A stretch of DNA of 64,000 nucleotides, from contig DATAJS010000025.1 in assembly GCA_036262035.1 (NCBI GenBank), positions 1 to 64,000 of the forward strand. Direction: 5' to 3'. Positions within the stretch are counted from its first letter, which is position 1; each line of letters starts with the position of its first letter. The notes beneath the pieces are model-generated. The model worked only from the letters and a program-made list of their open reading frames with translations. It was not told the origin of the DNA and made no database searches. Source of the DNA: Burkholderiales bacterium. GTDB lineage: Bacteria; Pseudomonadota; Gammaproteobacteria; Burkholderiales; SG8-41. The position numbers were made by a program, and so were the translations under genes. Positions 35,731-44,406 of the stretch are shown here, one piece after another.

Positions 35731-35764
35731 GGTGCGTCAGCGCCGGCAGTCGCGTAACGCACCG
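35728..35764. repeat. short copy of the GTAGGGTGCG repeat
   Basis: TAGGGTGCGTCAGCG ... CGTAACGCACC. It overlaps the stop codon of Bug receptor 4 (TAG) and ends about 20 nt before the PrpD-like start. Confidence 0.6.
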
Positions 35765-35783
35765 CAAACGAACAAGGAAAAGC

Positions 35784-37127
35784 ATGGGTCAGCAAATCGA
35801 ACAGCTCGCGCGCTTCGTCGCCGAGACACAGTGGGAAGACATCCCCGAGCGCGTGAGGAACAACACCAAGCGCGTGCTCCTCGACACCGTCGGCGTCATC
35901 CTCGCGGGCTCGGTGCGCCCGGAAGTCGCTGCGCTGCGCGAGCGCCTCGCGCCCACCGCCGGGAGCGGCGCGACGCTGTATGCGAAAGGCTTCGCCTCCG
36001 CCGATCCGCGCACCGCAGCGCTGCTCAACGGCATCGCGGGCCGCGCGATCGAGCTGTGCGAAGGCATGCGGCTCGTCTCCGGCCAGGCGGGCATCCAGGT
36101 GCTGCCCGGCATCCTCGCGCTCGGCGAGCACGAAGACGCGAGCGGCCGCGATCTCCTCGCGGCGCTCGCGCTCGGCTACGACGCCGCGGGTCGTCTCGGC
36201 CATGCGTTCACACCGCGTGCGCTCGCGCACCAGAACGGCCAGGCGTCGCTGGTCGCCGCCGCGGCGGCGGGTGCGAGGTTGTGCCGGATGAACGCCGCTG
36301 AAGTGAGCGCGGCGATGCGCGTCGCGACCACGCTCGTGCTCACGCCGAGCTATACCAACGCGGTCGCCGGCGCGACCGCGCTCAACGTCGCGGGCGGCAT
36401 GAGCGGCTTCGTCGGCGCGTTCGCGCCCGAGCTCGTGCGCGCCGGCTTCATCGCGCAGCCGGACGCGATCGAAGAGGCGCTGGGCAAGCTCGTCGGCGAC
36501 GGCTTCGATCCGTCGCGCGTGACCGAGGACCTGGGCTCGCGCTGGCACATCACCGAGAACTACTTCCGTCTCTACGCGAGCTGCAACCCGATCCATCCCG
36601 CGCTCGATGCGCTGTCGGAGGTGTTGCGGCGCGTGAAGCCGAAACCCGAGGACGTCGAGCGCATCGATATCGCGACCTACCGCTTCGCGTCGGTGATGAA
36701 GAATCCCGATCCGCCGAACTTCTTCGCGTCGAAGTACTCGCTGCCGCACGTCGCCGCGGTGATGATCGTGAAAGGGCGCGCTCGTCACTCCGACGTCAAC
36801 GACGAGGCGGTAAACGATCCGGCGGTCACGGCGCTGCGCCATCGCGTGCACGTCACCGAGGACGCCAGGATGAGCGCGGTCGCGCCGCGGCTGCGGCCCG
36901 CGCGCGTCACGCTCACGCTCAAGGACGGGCGCATGGAGACCTACGAAGGCGAGAGCCATCGCGGCGATTTCACGCAGCCGTTCGAGGAGCACGAGATACT
37001 CGAGAAGTTCCGCGAGCTCGCGGGACACGTGCTGCCGCAGGACAAGGTGGCGCGCGTGGAAGCGGCGTTGCAGCGCGCGGAGGCATGGAAGAGCGTGCGG
37101 GAGCTGGGCGCGCTGCTGCGCGCCTGA
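35784..37127 (+). CDS. MmgE/PrpD-family protein 2
   Basis: 447 residues from the ATG at 35784 (AAGGAAAAGC before it). PrpD-type start ERVRNNTKRVLLDTVGVILAGS, then LLNGIAGRAIELCEGMRLV, where protein 1 has DYNDATSGA, so the usual D-x-x-D(D/A) motif is altered here. The second domain has WHITENYFRLYASCNPIHPALDAL, matching the family's K/Y-x-x-P-C-x-x-x-H type motif with Cys. Enzyme role unknown (dehydratase or decarboxylase of a substituted citrate-like acid). Probably co-transcribed with Bug receptor 4. Confidence 0.83.
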   Translation: MGQQIEQLARFVAETQWEDIPERVRNNTKRVLLDTVGVILAGSVRPEVAALRERLAPTAGSGATLYAKGFASADPRTAALLNGIAGRAIELCEGMRLVSGQAGIQVLPGILALGEHEDASGRDLLAALALGYDAAGRLGHAFTPRALAHQNGQASLVAAAAAGARLCRMNAAEVSAAMRVATTLVLTPSYTNAVAGATALNVAGGMSGFVGAFAPELVRAGFIAQPDAIEEALGKLVGDGFDPSRVTEDLGSRWHITENYFRLYASCNPIHPALDALSEVLRRVKPKPEDVERIDIATYRFASVMKNPDPPNFFASKYSLPHVAAVMIVKGRARHSDVNDEAVNDPAVTALRHRVHVTEDARMSAVAPRLRPARVTLTLKDGRMETYEGESHRGDFTQPFEEHEILEKFRELAGHVLPQDKVARVEAALQRAEAWKSVRELGALLRA

Positions 37128-37130
37128 AGC

Positions 37131-37226
37131 GCGGTGCGTTACGCTACCGCTCAACGCACCCTACGATGGGACGTCGGATCGCCACCGTGTAGGGTGCGTT
37201 ACAGTAGCCGGCAGGCATAACGCACC
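37131..37226. repeat. GTAGGGTGCG palindromic repeats, two units
   Basis: First unit: CGGTGCGTTACGCTACCGC TCAACGCACCCTACG; second unit starts GTAGGGTGCGTTACAG and ends CATAACGCACCG. Lies after the PrpD-like gene and directly before a further palindrome at 37239-37276. Confidence 0.75.
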
Positions 37227-37238
37227 GAAAACGCTCAA

Positions 37239-37276
37239 ACGTCAAAATGGATCCCCGCCTTCGCGGGGATGACGAT
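37239..37276. repeat. palindromic repeat (ATCCCCGCCTTCGCGGGGAT)
   Basis: A copy of the family ATTCCCGCCTTCGCGGGAAT with compensating changes on both arms (37251-37270), so the hairpin is kept. An ATG inside it (37269) is in frame with the dihydropyrimidinase but is unlikely to be the start. Confidence 0.8.
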
Positions 37277-37292
37277 TTGGGAGGACATCCAA

Positions 37293-38720
37293 ATGTTCGA
37301 TCTCGTTATCAGAAGCGACCAGGTCGTGACGCCCGCCGGCGTCGCGCCGTGCGACGTCGCGATCGCCGGCGGCAGGATCGCGGCAGTCGCGGCGGCAAAC
37401 ACCTTCGGCAAGGACGATGCGAAGCGCCTCGTCGACGCCACCGGAAAGATCGTCATGCCCGGCGGCATCGACCCGCACGTGCACTGCAAGTGGTACTCGC
37501 CGCAGCCCGACGGCACGGTGATCTACACCGACCCGCCGTCGGTGGTGTCGCGCGCCGCGCTATGGGGCGGCACCACGACGCTGATCGACTTCGCGCGCTG
37601 GACGCACGGCAAGACGATCAAGCAGGCGATCGCCGACCGGCACGAAGACTGGAAGGGCCAGTGCTACTGCGACTACAGCTTCCACATCATGATCGAAGGG
37701 TCGTTGCCGCCGGAGCTCTTCGACCAGATCGGCGAAGCGGTGCGCGAGGGCTACGCGACGGTCAAGATCTTCACCACCGACATCACGCCGAGCCGCAAGG
37801 GGCGCATGGTCGACTTCGGCGACATCTGGGAAGTGTTCAAGGTCGTCGGCGAAGCGGGCGGCATGTGCGTCATGCACGGCGAGGACAACGACATCGTGAT
37901 GCACATGTACGAGAAGCTGATCCGCGAAGGCCGCGTCGGCTTCGAGAACCTCGCGGAAGTGCACAACGCGCTGTCCGAGGACCTTTCGTTCCGCCGCGTG
38001 CTCACGCTCGCGCGCAACGTTCCCGGCATCGTCCTCTACTTCATGCACGTGAGCGCGAAATCGGGCGTCGACGCGATCCGCGAAGCGCGCGCGCAAGGCC
38101 GGCCGGTGTACGGCGAGACGCTGCACCAGTACCTCATGTACACCGCGGAGGACTACAAGCGCCCGAACGGCCAGATCTACCACACCTATCCGTCGCTCAA
38201 GTCGCAGCAGGACCAGGACGGGCTGTGGGCGGGCACGGTCGACAACACCATACACACCGTCGCGACCGACGAGGTGTGCTGCGCGCTCAACGTCAAGACG
38301 ATCGGCAAGCGCATCGACGACACCACCGGCGGCAACGTCGGCGTCGAGCCGCGCATCGGCATCATGTACAGCGAGATGGTCGGGCGCCGCGGCTATACCC
38401 TGCGCAAGTTCGTCGACCTCGTCTCGACCAACGCGGCGAAGATCATGGGTCTCTACCCGCGCAAGGGCGCGATCGCGGCCGGCGCCGACGCGGACATCTG
38501 CGTGCTCGATCCTTCGAAGCGCTTCATCCTGAAAAAAGAGATGCTGCACGAGCAGGACTACTCGCCGTGGGAAGGCCACGAAATCCATGCCTGGCCGGTG
38601 ATGACGGTGCTGCGCGGCAAAGTCGTCGTGGACGACGGCCGCTTCAGCGCCGAGGTGAGCGACGGCGAGTATCTCTATCGCAAGATTTCCGACGAGGCGC
38701 GCCGCGGCACCGCCGTGTGA
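37293..38720 (+). CDS. dihydropyrimidinase/hydantoinase-type amidohydrolase
   Basis: 475 residues from the ATG at 37293 (GGGAGGACATCCAA before it). Metal ligands His62 and His64 in GGIDPHVHC, the bridging Lys158 in TVKIFTTD that is carboxylated in the family, a His in CVMHGEDND, and HVSAKSGVDAI and TVATDEVC further on match the D-hydantoinase/dihydropyrimidinase fold. It opens cyclic amides such as hydantoins or dihydropyrimidines. In the last metal-ligand segment the usual GSDHxP reads ATDEVC, so activity or substrate may differ. The downstream COG0523 gene starts 7 nt later and may supply metal. Confidence 0.87.
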   Translation: MFDLVIRSDQVVTPAGVAPCDVAIAGGRIAAVAAANTFGKDDAKRLVDATGKIVMPGGIDPHVHCKWYSPQPDGTVIYTDPPSVVSRAALWGGTTTLIDFARWTHGKTIKQAIADRHEDWKGQCYCDYSFHIMIEGSLPPELFDQIGEAVREGYATVKIFTTDITPSRKGRMVDFGDIWEVFKVVGEAGGMCVMHGEDNDIVMHMYEKLIREGRVGFENLAEVHNALSEDLSFRRVLTLARNVPGIVLYFMHVSAKSGVDAIREARAQGRPVYGETLHQYLMYTAEDYKRPNGQIYHTYPSLKSQQDQDGLWAGTVDNTIHTVATDEVCCALNVKTIGKRIDDTTGGNVGVEPRIGIMYSEMVGRRGYTLRKFVDLVSTNAAKIMGLYPRKGAIAAGADADICVLDPSKRFILKKEMLHEQDYSPWEGHEIHAWPVMTVLRGKVVVDDGRFSAEVSDGEYLYRKISDEARRGTAV

Positions 38721-38727
38721 GTCGCCC

Positions 38728-40077
38728 ATGCTGCGCGGGCTGATCGGCGAAAGCCTGCGGCTGTGGGGCATACACGGCGAAGTCGAAAGCGACGGCGCCG
38801 CGACGACGATCCGCAGCGAGCAGGCGTTCGTCCGCATCGAGCCCGCCGACGGCGGCCTGCCGTTCCGCTGGCTCGTGCGCTGGCGCCTGCCGCACGAGTC
38901 CGCCCCCGGCGCGCGCGAGCGCCATCCGCGCGCGTGCGCCTCGGTCGGAGGTGTGCTCACGGCGCTGCGCAGCGCGTTCGGGATCGAAGGCGGCGCGCCG
39001 GTGCGGGTGGCGAGCGCTTCGCCGATTCCTGTGGCGCAGGCGCCTCGCCTGCAGGCGGAGCCCGCTTTTTCCGCAGGCGAGGGCGCCTGCGCTACGCCCA
39101 TCGTCGTGCTGACCGGGTTCCTCGGCAGCGGGAAGACGACGCTGCTCTCGCGCCTGCTGCGCGATCCGGCGATGGCGCGGACGGCGGTCATCATCAACGA
39201 GTTCGGCGAGATCGGTCTCGATCACGAGCTGGTCGAGGCGAGCGACGAGAGCTTCGTCGAGCTCTCCAACGGCTGCCTCTGCTGCAAGGTGAGGAGCGAC
39301 CTCGTGATGACGCTGCGCGACCTCGCCCGCAGGCGGGTCGAGGGCACGCTGCATTTCGAGCGCGTCGTCATCGAGACGACCGGCCTCGCCGATCCCGCCC
39401 CCATACTGCACGCGCTCCAGACCGACCACGGCGTCGCCGAGCGCTACTCGGTCGAAGGCGTGATCGCCACGGTCGATGCGATCACCGGCGCCGACACCCT
39501 GAAGACGCACGCCGAATCGGCCCGGCAGGCCGCGGTCGCCGACTGCGTGATCGTCACCAAGACCGACGCCGTCGCCGATGCGGACGTCCGGGCGGTCACC
39601 GAAGCGGTGTCCATGCTCAATCCCGGCGCCGCGATCCGGCACGCCGCCAACGGCGAGGTCGATGCCGCGACACTTCTGCACGGCCTCGGTAAAAGCGCGC
39701 ACGCCGCGCCGCCGGAACCGCGCTGCCTGCCTCGCCACCTGCACGACATCGAAAGCGTCGCGATCGTCCGGACCAAGCCGCTGCACGCCGCGACGCTGCC
39801 GCTCTATCTCGCCGCACTCGCCGAAAACCTCGGCGCCGACCTGCTGCGCGTCAAAGGCATCGTGGGCATCGCGGAGGCGCCCGCGACGCCCGCGGTGATC
39901 CACGGCGTGCAGCACGTCTATCACGCGCCGTCGTGGCTCGACCGCTGGCCGTCCGGGGATCGCCGGACGCGCATCGTGCTCATCGGGCGCAAAGTCGATC
40001 GGGCTTACGCGCAGGCGCTGCTCGAAGCCATCGATTGCGAGGTTGCCGAAAGCGCTGTCGGCTCGCCGGTTGCTTAA
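38728..40077 (+). CDS. COG0523 (CobW/G3E) GTPase, putative zinc/metal chaperone, with unusual N-terminal extension
   Basis: 449 residues. The first 100 residues are not typical of the family. A linker (about 101-123) encoded by an inverted repeat precedes the GTPase core: Walker A GFLGSGKTTLL (129-139), the metal-binding CLCC in NGCLCCKV, ETTGLADPAPI (Walker B region) and TKTD for guanine. The C-terminal CobW_C domain ends near LIGRKVDRAYAQALL. Family members deliver zinc, cobalt or iron to enzymes using GTP. It follows the dihydropyrimidinase gene by 7 nt, a metal enzyme it could serve (inference). Confidence 0.88.
   Translation: MLRGLIGESLRLWGIHGEVESDGAATTIRSEQAFVRIEPADGGLPFRWLVRWRLPHESAPGARERHPRACASVGGVLTALRSAFGIEGGAPVRVASASPIPVAQAPRLQAEPAFSAGEGACATPIVVLTGFLGSGKTTLLSRLLRDPAMARTAVIINEFGEIGLDHELVEASDESFVELSNGCLCCKVRSDLVMTLRDLARRRVEGTLHFERVVIETTGLADPAPILHALQTDHGVAERYSVEGVIATVDAITGADTLKTHAESARQAAVADCVIVTKTDAVADADVRAVTEAVSMLNPGAAIRHAANGEVDAATLLHGLGKSAHAAPPEPRCLPRHLHDIESVAIVRTKPLHAATLPLYLAALAENLGADLLRVKGIVGIAEAPATPAVIHGVQHVYHAPSWLDRWPSGDRRTRIVLIGRKVDRAYAQALLEAIDCEVAESAVGSPVA
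39031..39096. repeat. inverted repeat inside the COG0523 coding sequence
   Basis: Arms GTGGCGCAGGCGCCTCGCC and its near-complement GGCGAGGGCGCCTGCGC (39075-39092) flank GCGGAGCCCGCTTTTTCCGC. The length is in frame and encodes AQAPRLQAEPAFSAGEGACA. A single arm of the same sequence is intergenic at 48699-48724. Confidence 0.8.
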
Positions 40078-40115
40078 GTCGCTGCACCACGACGACCTGT
40101 CCCGAGAGAGCCCGC

Positions 40116-41717
40116 ATGACGCCAGCAAGCAGCGCCGCGCCGTCCCACCGCCTGAAGGCACGACTCCTGACGCTCGCGGTAGCGGCGTGTATCGCCGCCC
40201 CGGCGCTCGCGGACGAGCCCGCCGCCGACGAACAGCCCGCACGCGTCGGCCTCAAGCCCGCGCCCGACACGTCCTTCGCCGCCGACCAGCGCCTCACGCT
40301 CGCCGCCGGCCTCGAGATGCCGGCACGTCATGGCGACATCCCGTCGACCTGGATGGCGCAGAACGACAAGCCCGGAACAATTTCCGCTTCCGCCCAGCGC
40401 GACTGGACCTCGCCCACGCAGCCGAAGAAGAGCTATCTCATCCCCGCCGCCGAGATCATCGGCTTCCAGACGCTGCTCAACCTCGCCGACCGCGCGATCT
40501 TCGGCTGCTGCGATTACGACGTCACGCTCAACACGATCCAGCGCAACTTCAACGGCCGCTGGGTCTACGACAACGACCCGTACACCGTGAACCAGCTGGG
40601 CCACCCGTACCAGGGATCGATGTACCACACCTTCGCGCGCTCGGCGGGCCTCAACTTCTGGGAATCGCTGGCCTATACGTTCGCCGGCAGCGCGGTCTGG
40701 GAGATCGCGGGCGAGACCACGCCGCCGTCGAAGAACGACCAGATCACGACCGGCATCGGCGGCGCCTTCCTCGGCGAATCGCTGTATCGCATGGCCAACC
40801 TCGTGCTCGAGAAAGGCGGCGGTCTGTCGCCGAAGTGGCGCGAGGTCGTCGCCGCGGCGATCTCGCCGGCGACCGGCTTCAACCGGCTCGCGTTCGGCAA
40901 CCGCTTCGACTCGATCTGGCCGAGCCGCAGCGCCGCGTACTACAGCCGCCTCGCGCTCGGCGCGACCCACGCCATCCAGGAAAGCCGCGGCACCTCGGGC
41001 GATCTGAAACGCAACGAAGGCGTGCTCGACTTCTCGCTCGATTACGGTCTCCCCGGCCAGCCCGGTTACAAGTACGAGCGGCCGTTCGACTACTTCTCGT
41101 TCCAGGCCACCGCCAGCACCGGCGAAGGCTTCGAGAACCTGATGACGCGCGGCCTGCTCATCGGCAAGGACTACGACTCGGGCAACCGCTACAAGGGCGT
41201 GTGGGGCCTCTACGGCAGCTTCGACTACATCTCGCCCCAGTTCTTCCGCATCTCGAGCACCGCGCTGTCGCTGGGCACGACCGCCGAATGGCGCGTGACC
41301 GACAAGGTCGCGATCCAGGGCACGGTGCTCGGCGGCGCGGGCTACGCGAGCGTGAGCACGATCAACGGCCTGCGCGACAACGACTATCACTTCGGCATCG
41401 CGCCGCAGGCGCTGGCGTCGTTCCGGCTCATCTTCGGCAACACCGCCTCGCTCGACATCACCGGGCGCGAGTATTTCGTGAGCGACGTCGCGACCGACCG
41501 CCAGGGGCGCGACGGCCACGACAACATCGCCCGCGCGGACATCGCGCTGACGTGGCGCATCCACAAGCAGCACGCGGTGTCGGTGCGCTACATCTACAGC
41601 CATCGCGACGCGAACTACCCCGACCTCGGCGACCGCAGCCAGTCGCGCGGCACCATCGGCATCTTCTACACCCTGCTCGGCCAGGACCGCTTCGGCTCGC
41701 CCGTAGACTGGCGCTGA
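40116..41717 (+). CDS. DUF3943 protein, probable outer-membrane beta-barrel
   Basis: 533 residues from the ATG at 40116. Signal peptide (LLTLAVAACIAAPALADE). DUF3943 is seen at about 125-235: NLADRAIFGCCDYDVTLNTIQ, NPYTVNQ-like NDPYTVNQLGHPYQGSMYH, and a small hydrophobic part AYTFAGSAVWEIAGE. The C-terminal half shows alternating beta-strand patterns (VSVRYIYSHRDANYPDLGD, GTIGIFYTLLG) fitting an outer-membrane barrel. Function of the family is unknown. Only 38 nt separate it from the COG0523 gene upstream and 47 nt from Bug receptor 5 downstream. Confidence 0.8.
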   Translation: MTPASSAAPSHRLKARLLTLAVAACIAAPALADEPAADEQPARVGLKPAPDTSFAADQRLTLAAGLEMPARHGDIPSTWMAQNDKPGTISASAQRDWTSPTQPKKSYLIPAAEIIGFQTLLNLADRAIFGCCDYDVTLNTIQRNFNGRWVYDNDPYTVNQLGHPYQGSMYHTFARSAGLNFWESLAYTFAGSAVWEIAGETTPPSKNDQITTGIGGAFLGESLYRMANLVLEKGGGLSPKWREVVAAAISPATGFNRLAFGNRFDSIWPSRSAAYYSRLALGATHAIQESRGTSGDLKRNEGVLDFSLDYGLPGQPGYKYERPFDYFSFQATASTGEGFENLMTRGLLIGKDYDSGNRYKGVWGLYGSFDYISPQFFRISSTALSLGTTAEWRVTDKVAIQGTVLGGAGYASVSTINGLRDNDYHFGIAPQALASFRLIFGNTASLDITGREYFVSDVATDRQGRDGHDNIARADIALTWRIHKQHAVSVRYIYSHRDANYPDLGDRSQSRGTIGIFYTLLGQDRFGSPVDWR

Positions 41718-41764
41718 CCCGCCGCGGCTATACTGCGCTCGTCCCCCGGGAAGAGGAGCGCACC

Positions 41765-42718
41765 ATGCTGCGGAAGTGGCTGCCGGCGTCGCTGTTACTC
41801 GCGTTCTCGCTGTGCGCGCACGCGCAGCAGTATCCCGACAAGCCGATCCGCGTCATCGTGCCTTTCGCCGCGGGCACCGGCACCGACATCCTCGCGCGCA
41901 TCGTCACCGAGGAGCTGCGCACGACCCTCAACGCGAGCTTCGTGATCGACAACCGCGCAGGCGCTTCCGGGCAGATCGCCGCGGAGCTCGCGGCCAAGGC
42001 CAATCCCGACGGCTACACGCTGCTGCTCGGCACCAACACCACGCACTCGGCGAATCCGTTCCTCTTCAAGAAGATCAACTACGACCCGGTGCGCGATTTC
42101 GCCGGCGTGTCGCGGATGATCTACTACGTGTTCGTGCTGGCGGTGAGCCCCGCGAGCAACGTGAAGACGCCGGCGGAGCTCATCGCGTACGTGAAGGCGA
42201 ATCCGGGGAAGACGTCGTACGGCTTCGGCAACAGCACGGGACAGGTCAACGGCGCGTTCCTGGCGAGCGCGGCGAAGCTCGATTCGATCCCGGTGCCCTA
42301 CAAGAGCACGCCGCCGGCGATGACCGATCTCATCGGCGGGCGCATCCACTGGATGCTCGTCGACGCCGCCGCGAGCCAGGGACACATCAAGGCGGGCCGC
42401 CTGCGCGCGCTGGCGGTGATGTCGGACAAGCCGGTGGACACCATGCCGGAGCTCCCGCCGCTCGGCGCGACCGTGCCCGGCTTCGACATCAACGCGTGGG
42501 CGGGCATGTTCGCACCCGCGAAGACGCCAGGGCCGATCGTGGCGAAGCTCGGCAGCGAGATCGTGAAGACCATCGGGAAGCGAGCGATCAACCAGAAGCT
42601 GATCGACAACGGCCTGCAGCCGGTGCAGGCCGGCCCCGCGGAGCTCGATCGGTTCGTCAGGCAGCAGCTCGGGGCGTGGGGGAAGAAGATCAAGGCCGCC
42701 GGCATTGAGCCTGAGTGA
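41765..42718 (+). CDS. Bug/TctC-family periplasmic receptor 5
   Basis: 317 residues from the ATG at 41765 (GAAGAGGAGC upstream). Signal peptide MLRKWLPASLLLAFSLCAHA, mature start QQYPDKPIRVIVPFAAGTGTDIL, then VIDNRAGASGQIAAELAAKANPDGYT, and the ending KKIKAAGIEPE. The first loop reads AAGTGTD where PGGGTD is common. Its convergent neighbour across composite repeat 3 is an aminomutase-like PLP enzyme. Confidence 0.93.
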   Translation: MLRKWLPASLLLAFSLCAHAQQYPDKPIRVIVPFAAGTGTDILARIVTEELRTTLNASFVIDNRAGASGQIAAELAAKANPDGYTLLLGTNTTHSANPFLFKKINYDPVRDFAGVSRMIYYVFVLAVSPASNVKTPAELIAYVKANPGKTSYGFGNSTGQVNGAFLASAAKLDSIPVPYKSTPPAMTDLIGGRIHWMLVDAAASQGHIKAGRLRALAVMSDKPVDTMPELPPLGATVPGFDINAWAGMFAPAKTPGPIVAKLGSEIVKTIGKRAINQKLIDNGLQPVQAGPAELDRFVRQQLGAWGKKIKAAGIEPE

Positions 42719-42730
42719 CTTCAAAAGCGA

Positions 42731-42934
42731 TTAACCGCCAGGGACGCAAAGGACGCCAAGGAAAAGCAAAAACGTCATTCCCGAACCGCGACAGCGGGAG
42801 CTATCGGGAATCCATTTTCAAAAGGTTCAACGCCAAGATGGATTCCCGCCTTCGCGGGAATGACGACCCTTAACGTCACGCGCCGTTCGCTCTTGGTTGT
42901 CTTTCCTTCGCGTCCTTTGCGTCCTTTGCGGTTC
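42731..42934. repeat. composite intergenic repeat 3 (inverted heptad arms around palindromes)
   Basis: Left heptad arm TAACCGCCAGGGACGCAAAGG (42732 on), TCATTCCCGAACCGC ... TATCGGGAATCCATTTT, ATTCCCGCCTTCGCGGGAAT (42842-42861), and the right inverted heptad arm ending CCTTTGCGGTT (to 42933). Between the convergent ends of Bug receptor 5 and the PLP-enzyme gene. Confidence 0.85.
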
Positions 42935-42941
42935 ATCCGCT

Positions 42942-44321
42942 TTAACGAAGGTCCCCTTCCTCCTTGAGCATGCGCAGCGACCGCCGCCACGCATCGACGG
43001 TGAAGCCGACGTCGGCGTCGCTGTGCACGGCCGAGACCAGGCCGCCGCGCCAGCCTTTCAAATCGACGCCGTTCACCAGCATCGCGAGCCGCATCTTGTC
43101 GAGCGTGCGCTCGTTGCGGCCCTTGAACGAGTCGATGGTCAGCGTCGCGGCGTCGAACTGCGTCGGACGGAACGTGTCGCCGCGCGGGTTCGGATAGATG
43201 TGGAAGAACGAGTGCTCGCCGTAGATCGCCCACGGCACGCGCTCTTCCTCGAGCACTTCGTTCATGCGCCGGCGCAAGGCCGTCGCGGTCGCGGTCGCCC
43301 GGGTGCACGCATCGCTGTCGCGGATGAGCTTGAGCGTCGCGATCCCCGCCGCCGCCGACAGCGGATGACCGTTGTGCGTGCCCTGGTGGCTGATGCGCTC
43401 GCGTTTCTGCGCGGCGGCGACTTCGAAGTCGAGCCATTCGAGGATGTCGCGCCGGCCGCCGACCGCGCCGCCGGGCATGCCGCCGGCGACCACTTTCGCC
43501 AGCGTGGTGAGATCGGGCGTCACGCCGTACAGCGACTGCGCCCCGCCCGGCGACACGCGAAAGCCGGTCACCACTTCGTCGAAGATGAGCACGACGTCGT
43601 GCTTCCTGGTGATCTCGCGTAACGCCCCGAGCACTTCGGGCGGCATCGGAATCGCGCCCGAGCTGCTGCCCGCGGGCTCGAGCATCACCGCCGCGACGTC
43701 GCCTTTTTCGGCGATGACGCGCTCCACCGCTTTGACTTCGTTCGGCGGCACCAGGGTCGTCGCGTTCGCGACGTCCTGCAGCACACCCACGCTCGGCGTC
43801 CCGTCGAGGTGATCGTTCACGCCGAACGAGACCTGGTCGTGCCAGCCGTGGAAATGGCTCTGGAAGCGCACGATGCGCGAACGGCCGCTCGCGGCGCGTG
43901 CGAGCCGCATCGCGAGCTGGGTCGCTTCGGTGCCGGACGAGGTGAAGCGCACGCGCTCCGCCGACGGGATCATCTGGCTGATGATCGTCGCCCACTCGAT
44001 CTCGAGCTCGTTCGCCGCCGCGAGGTGCATGCCCTTGCCGAGCTGCTTCTGGATCGCCGCGACCACATCGGGATGCTGGTGACCGAGCAGCAGCGCGCCG
44101 TGGCCGCCGTAGTAGTCGACGTACTCGTTGCCGTCGACGTCCCACTTGTGCGAGCCGACCGCACGATCGCCGTAGATCGAATACGGCCAGGTGCGGCGCG
44201 AGTCGTGGACGATGCCGCTCGGCAGGATGCCTTTCGCCTTTTCGGCGAGCTCGCGCGCGCGAGGGGTCTTCGCGCGATAGGCGGATTCGATCGGTGATTG
44301 CGGTGCGGCGCCGTCAGCCAT
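42942..44321 (-). CDS. class III PLP aminotransferase, glutamate-1-semialdehyde aminomutase-like
   Basis: 459 residues from the ATG at 44321. Fold-type I class III marks: TSSGTEATQLAMRLARAA (phosphate-binding), HFHGWHDQ, LIFDEVVTGFRVSPGGAQS (cofactor Asp), and the Schiff-base Lys in LAKVVAGGMPGGAVGG. The GSA-aminomutase subgroup is shown by PGGAVGGRRDILEW, but the protein is longer than HemL (about 430) and the context is not haem synthesis, so a degradative or secondary aminotransferase is as likely. A Bug receptor gene starts 85 nt away in the opposite direction. Confidence 0.85.
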   Translation of the reverse strand: MADGAAPQSPIESAYRAKTPRARELAEKAKGILPSGIVHDSRRTWPYSIYGDRAVGSHKWDVDGNEYVDYYGGHGALLLGHQHPDVVAAIQKQLGKGMHLAAANELEIEWATIISQMIPSAERVRFTSSGTEATQLAMRLARAASGRSRIVRFQSHFHGWHDQVSFGVNDHLDGTPSVGVLQDVANATTLVPPNEVKAVERVIAEKGDVAAVMLEPAGSSSGAIPMPPEVLGALREITRKHDVVLIFDEVVTGFRVSPGGAQSLYGVTPDLTTLAKVVAGGMPGGAVGGRRDILEWLDFEVAAAQKRERISHQGTHNGHPLSAAAGIATLKLIRDSDACTRATATATALRRRMNEVLEEERVPWAIYGEHSFFHIYPNPRGDTFRPTQFDAATLTIDSFKGRNERTLDKMRLAMLVNGVDLKGWRGGLVSAVHSDADVGFTVDAWRRSLRMLKEEGDLR

Positions 44322-44406
44322 GCGGACTCCTTTGCGGTGCGTTCGCACGCACCCTGCGTTTGTCGGGATTGTGGCATTGTAGTGCGGTCGTCCGGAGGAG
44401 CGCGAG

